Source: CAKVLS01 sp045534265 | GTDB lineage: Bacteria > Bacillota > Clostridia > Christensenellales > UBA1242 | Reading direction: 5' to 3' | Length of the DNA: 44,227 nucleotides | NCBI GenBank assembly: GCA_045534265.1 | Contig: JAZSJH010000003.1 | Location: 1-44,227 of the forward strand | Part shown: positions 42,194-44,227 of the stretch, piece after piece | Position numbering within the stretch: the stretch's first letter is position 1 | Layout: each line of letters starts with the position of its first letter | Notes under the pieces: model-generated | What the model saw: only the letters and a program-made list of their open reading frames with translations | Database searches by the model: none | What the model was told of the DNA's origin: nothing | Position numbers and translations under genes: made by a program

Positions 42194-42222
42194 TTGAACT
42201 AAATAACAAAATATATTATAAT
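42194..42222 (+). promoter_or_regulatory. Repressor/integrase promoter
   Basis: TTGAAC (42194-42199), 17-nt spacer, TATAAT (42217-42222), 25 nt before the repressor start, with an AAAAGGGGGGG ribosome site. Confidence 0.82.
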
Positions 42223-42247
42223 TTATATATCAAAAGGGGGGGTAACA

Positions 42248-42658
42248 ATGAAACTAAAAGAATTAAGAGTGTTAAACAACTTAACACAACAAGAAATTGC
42301 TGATAAATTATTAATACAACAAACAACCTACTGTAACTATGAAAAAGAAAAAACACAGCCACCTATAGAGTTGCTAATTAAAATAGCAAACTTTTTCAAT
42401 GTTTCCTTAGATTATCTATGCGAAAATGAACAAGCAACAAAAAATGTCCTTTACCTAGACAACCTAGATAAAGAACAACAAAAAATTATACAGGTTATAA
42501 AAGATAATCAACCTAACGAGTATGACGCAGAACTTATACAAGCTCTATTTATGCTAAATGAATACGAAAGATGCGAAATTAAAGGCAAAATAGAAAATAT
42601 GATTGAAAAGAAAACAAGCAATACTCAATCAGCAATTAATAAATATAATAATATATAA
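42248..42658 (+). CDS. Cro/CI-type repressor of the element
   Basis: 136 aa. HTH_3 domain over residues 1-60 (MKLKELRVLNNLTQQEIADKLLIQQTTYCNYEKEKTQPPIELLIKIANFFNVSLDYL), then a helical C-terminus (80-120) for dimerisation, with no LexA-like protease domain, so not RecA-cleaved in the classical manner. It probably binds the two operators and keeps the leftward operon silent. The integrase gene follows. Confidence 0.92.
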   Translation: MKLKELRVLNNLTQQEIADKLLIQQTTYCNYEKEKTQPPIELLIKIANFFNVSLDYLCENEQATKNVLYLDNLDKEQQKIIQVIKDNQPNEYDAELIQALFMLNEYERCEIKGKIENMIEKKTSNTQSAINKYNNI

Positions 42659-42737
42659 TATATTTTTGGCAGTAAAATATGTAAAAATAAAAAACCAATG
42701 TTATACTTATTTTAGAACAAATGTTTGAGAAATAAGT

Positions 42738-44003
42738 ATGGAAAAAGATAAGATAAAAGAAAAAATAAAAAGAGTTCTTATGGAACTACATATGTTATAT
42801 GGGGCTTTGGAAGACGATATTGAGCCTATAAAGCCCCAAAACACTAACAATATTATTATGTTTCCTAAACAAAAAACTCATAAAACAACAAATAATACTG
42901 GTAAAATGGGAATTATAATACCATTTCCAAATAAAAGTACAAGTTTTAATTCAAATGCGACTTTTGAAAATAAGGAGCAAGAAGAATTGAAATATAAAAA
43001 CATTACAATAATAAAACATAAAACTTGCGATACTTGGTATTGCAGACCAAGAGACAATAACGGAAAGCAAGTATATATATCTGCAAAAACTCAAAAAGAG
43101 TGCTATACAAAATTAAAAGCTTTCTTCAACCAAGAAAGCAAACAAAACAAAATTGTGTTACATACTTTTGAAAGTTGGCAAAAACAATGGCTAGAAACTT
43201 ACAAATTAAACAAGGTAAGGTCTTCTACCCTAAAAAAATATGAATATATGAATAAGCATATACAAGCCATTACAAAGGAATATATGGCAAAAATAAAGAG
43301 CCTTGACATAATCTCTATACTAAACAATATAGAGCAAACAAGGGCAAGGCAACAAGTATATGACTATCTAAAAGACATATTTACAAGAGCTTATGAAAAT
43401 GAAATTATACCTAAAAACATTTTTGTAAACATACAAAAGCCTAAACATACAAAATTAACTGAAAAAATAGCTCTTACCAAAGAAGAAGAAACAAAATTTA
43501 TAAATGCTTGTAAACAAGATACTGATGGCAAATATTTCTTAATAGGGCTTTTCCAAGGCCTTAGACCCGGAGAAAGCCTTGCATTAACACCAAGTGACTT
43601 CGACTTTGAAAAGAAAACACTAAAAATAAATAAAAGCTTAAATAATGGGAATAATAAAACTAAAAATGAAAGCAGTAATAGAATAATGCCATTATTTGAC
43701 AAAACAATTGAAATTATAAAAAACTTTTCAAATGTAAAGGCAGAAGAAAGAATATTTACAAAAAAATATGATGCATATAGAACAAAATTGCAAAAGATAA
43801 CAAAAAGTATAGGTATTAGAAATATAACACCACACGAATTAAGACATACTTTCATTACTAGATGCAAAGAACTACAAATACAAGAAGAAATAATACAATC
43901 TTGGGTAGGACACGAACAAGGTAGCAAGATAACAGCAAAAGTATATACACATATAAATAATGAAAACAACATTAAATATATAAATATATTTAATGAAAAT
44001 TAA
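42738..44003 (+). CDS. int: Tyrosine recombinase / integrase
   Basis: 421 aa. Residues 1-80 are an unusual low-complexity head rich in Asn, Lys and Pro. Residues 85-130 form an AP2-like arm-DNA-binding domain, and 142-230 the SAM-like core-binding domain (TFESWQKQWLETYKLNKVRSSTLKKYEYMNKHI). The catalytic domain carries R276 (GLRPGE), H366-R369 (HELRH), H392 (GHEQGS) and Y403 (VYTH), a complete set. It should catalyse site-specific integration at the tRNA-like repeat 106 bp downstream of its stop. It starts 79 nt after the repressor stop. Confidence 0.95.
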   Translation: MEKDKIKEKIKRVLMELHMLYGALEDDIEPIKPQNTNNIIMFPKQKTHKTTNNTGKMGIIIPFPNKSTSFNSNATFENKEQEELKYKNITIIKHKTCDTWYCRPRDNNGKQVYISAKTQKECYTKLKAFFNQESKQNKIVLHTFESWQKQWLETYKLNKVRSSTLKKYEYMNKHIQAITKEYMAKIKSLDIISILNNIEQTRARQQVYDYLKDIFTRAYENEIIPKNIFVNIQKPKHTKLTEKIALTKEEETKFINACKQDTDGKYFLIGLFQGLRPGESLALTPSDFDFEKKTLKINKSLNNGNNKTKNESSNRIMPLFDKTIEIIKNFSNVKAEERIFTKKYDAYRTKLQKITKSIGIRNITPHELRHTFITRCKELQIQEEIIQSWVGHEQGSKITAKVYTHINNENNIKYINIFNEN

Positions 44004-44025
44004 AAATTGAACTCAAATTATACTC

Positions 44026-44058
44026 AAAAAAAATAATCACTCAGAAAACTGAGTGATT
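44026..44058 (-). terminator. Element-borne terminator facing inward from the right repeat
   Basis: AATCACTCAG-AAAA-CTGAGTGATT (44035-44058). Its T run is on the left (TTATTTTTTTTGAG in minus orientation), so it stops transcription entering from the right repeat, about 50 nt after the CCA of the tRNA-like sequence. Confidence 0.78.
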
Positions 44059-44108
44059 ACTCTACAATATATTGTGTAATCAAATAAAATTTAACTACAT
44101 AATATAGG

Positions 44109-44227
44109 AAAATGGTGATCCCGAGGAGAGTCGAACTCACCCGGGCATTTTCCTACAAGCCCTAGATATAGGCATTATAGCACATTTGAATTAAAATTGT
44201 ACTCAAATTGAACTTATTTTTTATTAT
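44109..44227. repeat. Right copy of the 119-bp terminal direct repeat (attR or circular junction)
   Basis: Identical to 31773-31891 at all 119 positions and reaches the window end. The core tRNA-like 3' end lies at 44113-44167; the remaining ~60 bp correspond to element-internal sequence next to the left repeat. This copy lies 106 bp after the integrase. Confidence 0.9.

Larger units (their letters stand above)
31773..44108. mobile_element. Integrated filamentous-phage-like element with a CRESS-DNA type replication module
   Basis: 12,336 bp from the first base of the left repeat to the base before the right repeat. Contents from the right: tyrosine integrase, CI-type repressor, operators, then a leftward gene block with small proteins, candidate ssDNA-binding protein, candidate coat protein, two large exported proteins, Zot-like ATPase, hairpin origin, CRESS-type Rep, small proteins, coiled-coil spike, and two short proteins next to the left repeat. 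The gene order lysogeny control - structural - ATPase - Rep resembles temperate inoviruses. No portal, terminase, capsid, tail tube or lysis gene is present. The replication protein and origin are of eukaryotic ssDNA virus/pCRESS plasmid type. Confidence 0.85.

Overview
The window is a strongly AT-rich stretch of an uncultivated low-GC Bacillota-type (Clostridia- or Mollicutes-like) bacterium. The rRNA leader style, short intergenic gaps with U-run hairpin terminators, AGGAGG-type ribosome sites, a SufC/short-SufB pair and a dlt-like cassette all point that way. It looks like a metagenome contig: it begins inside a 23S rRNA gene and stops inside a repeat.

Layout. 1-2833 is a 3'-truncated 23S rRNA (minus strand) with its own promoter at 3141-3169 and no 16S upstream. 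This gene carries a clear data artefact: 84 nt of MGI/BGISEQ library adapter with its 10-nt barcode (1891-1974), flanked by a 96-nt duplication of rRNA. 3.7-31.7 kb is ordinary chromosome with several unusual fusions: HD-GYP plus zeta-like kinase, MBL-fold plus GNAT, and RdgB plus GtrA. It also carries a minimal SUF (SmsCB-like) pair, asnS preceded by an apparent structured ncRNA, an HTH multi-pass membrane regulator, a phosphosugar mutase, a 21-residue hydrophobic peptide gene with its own promoter and terminator, an ADP-ribosylglycohydrolase, a ferritin-like protein, malQ, and a four-gene dlt-like operon in the order ligase-ACP-MBOAT-SGNH.

31773-44108 is a 12,336-bp integrated element bounded by a 119-bp perfect direct repeat that carries a tRNA/tmRNA-like 3' end with CCA. 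One end has a tyrosine integrase, a Cro/CI-type repressor, paired operators and divergent promoters. The rest reads as one long leftward module: two small proteins, a structured non-coding stretch, a small soluble protein (candidate ssDNA-binding protein), a 75-aa single-span protein followed by a strong terminator (candidate major coat), two large membrane-anchored exported proteins, a Zot-like P-loop ATPase, a replication initiator, small proteins, and a membrane-anchored coiled-coil spike with a tail-fibre-like tip. This is the plan of a filamentous (inovirus-like) temperate phage.

The most interesting point is replication. The initiator is a full CRESS-DNA type Rep (HUH endonuclease plus superfamily 3 helicase). 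Immediately upstream of it lies a perfect 14-bp stem whose 10-nt loop reads T-AAGTATTAC on the Rep strand, the circovirus/geminivirus-type nonanucleotide, next to two tandem 8-bp iterons. The window therefore appears to hold an integrative filamentous-phage-like element driven by a eukaryotic-ssDNA-virus-type replication module. The repeat at the right end runs past the tRNA-like core into element sequence, which suggests that the reads included a circular or tandem form.
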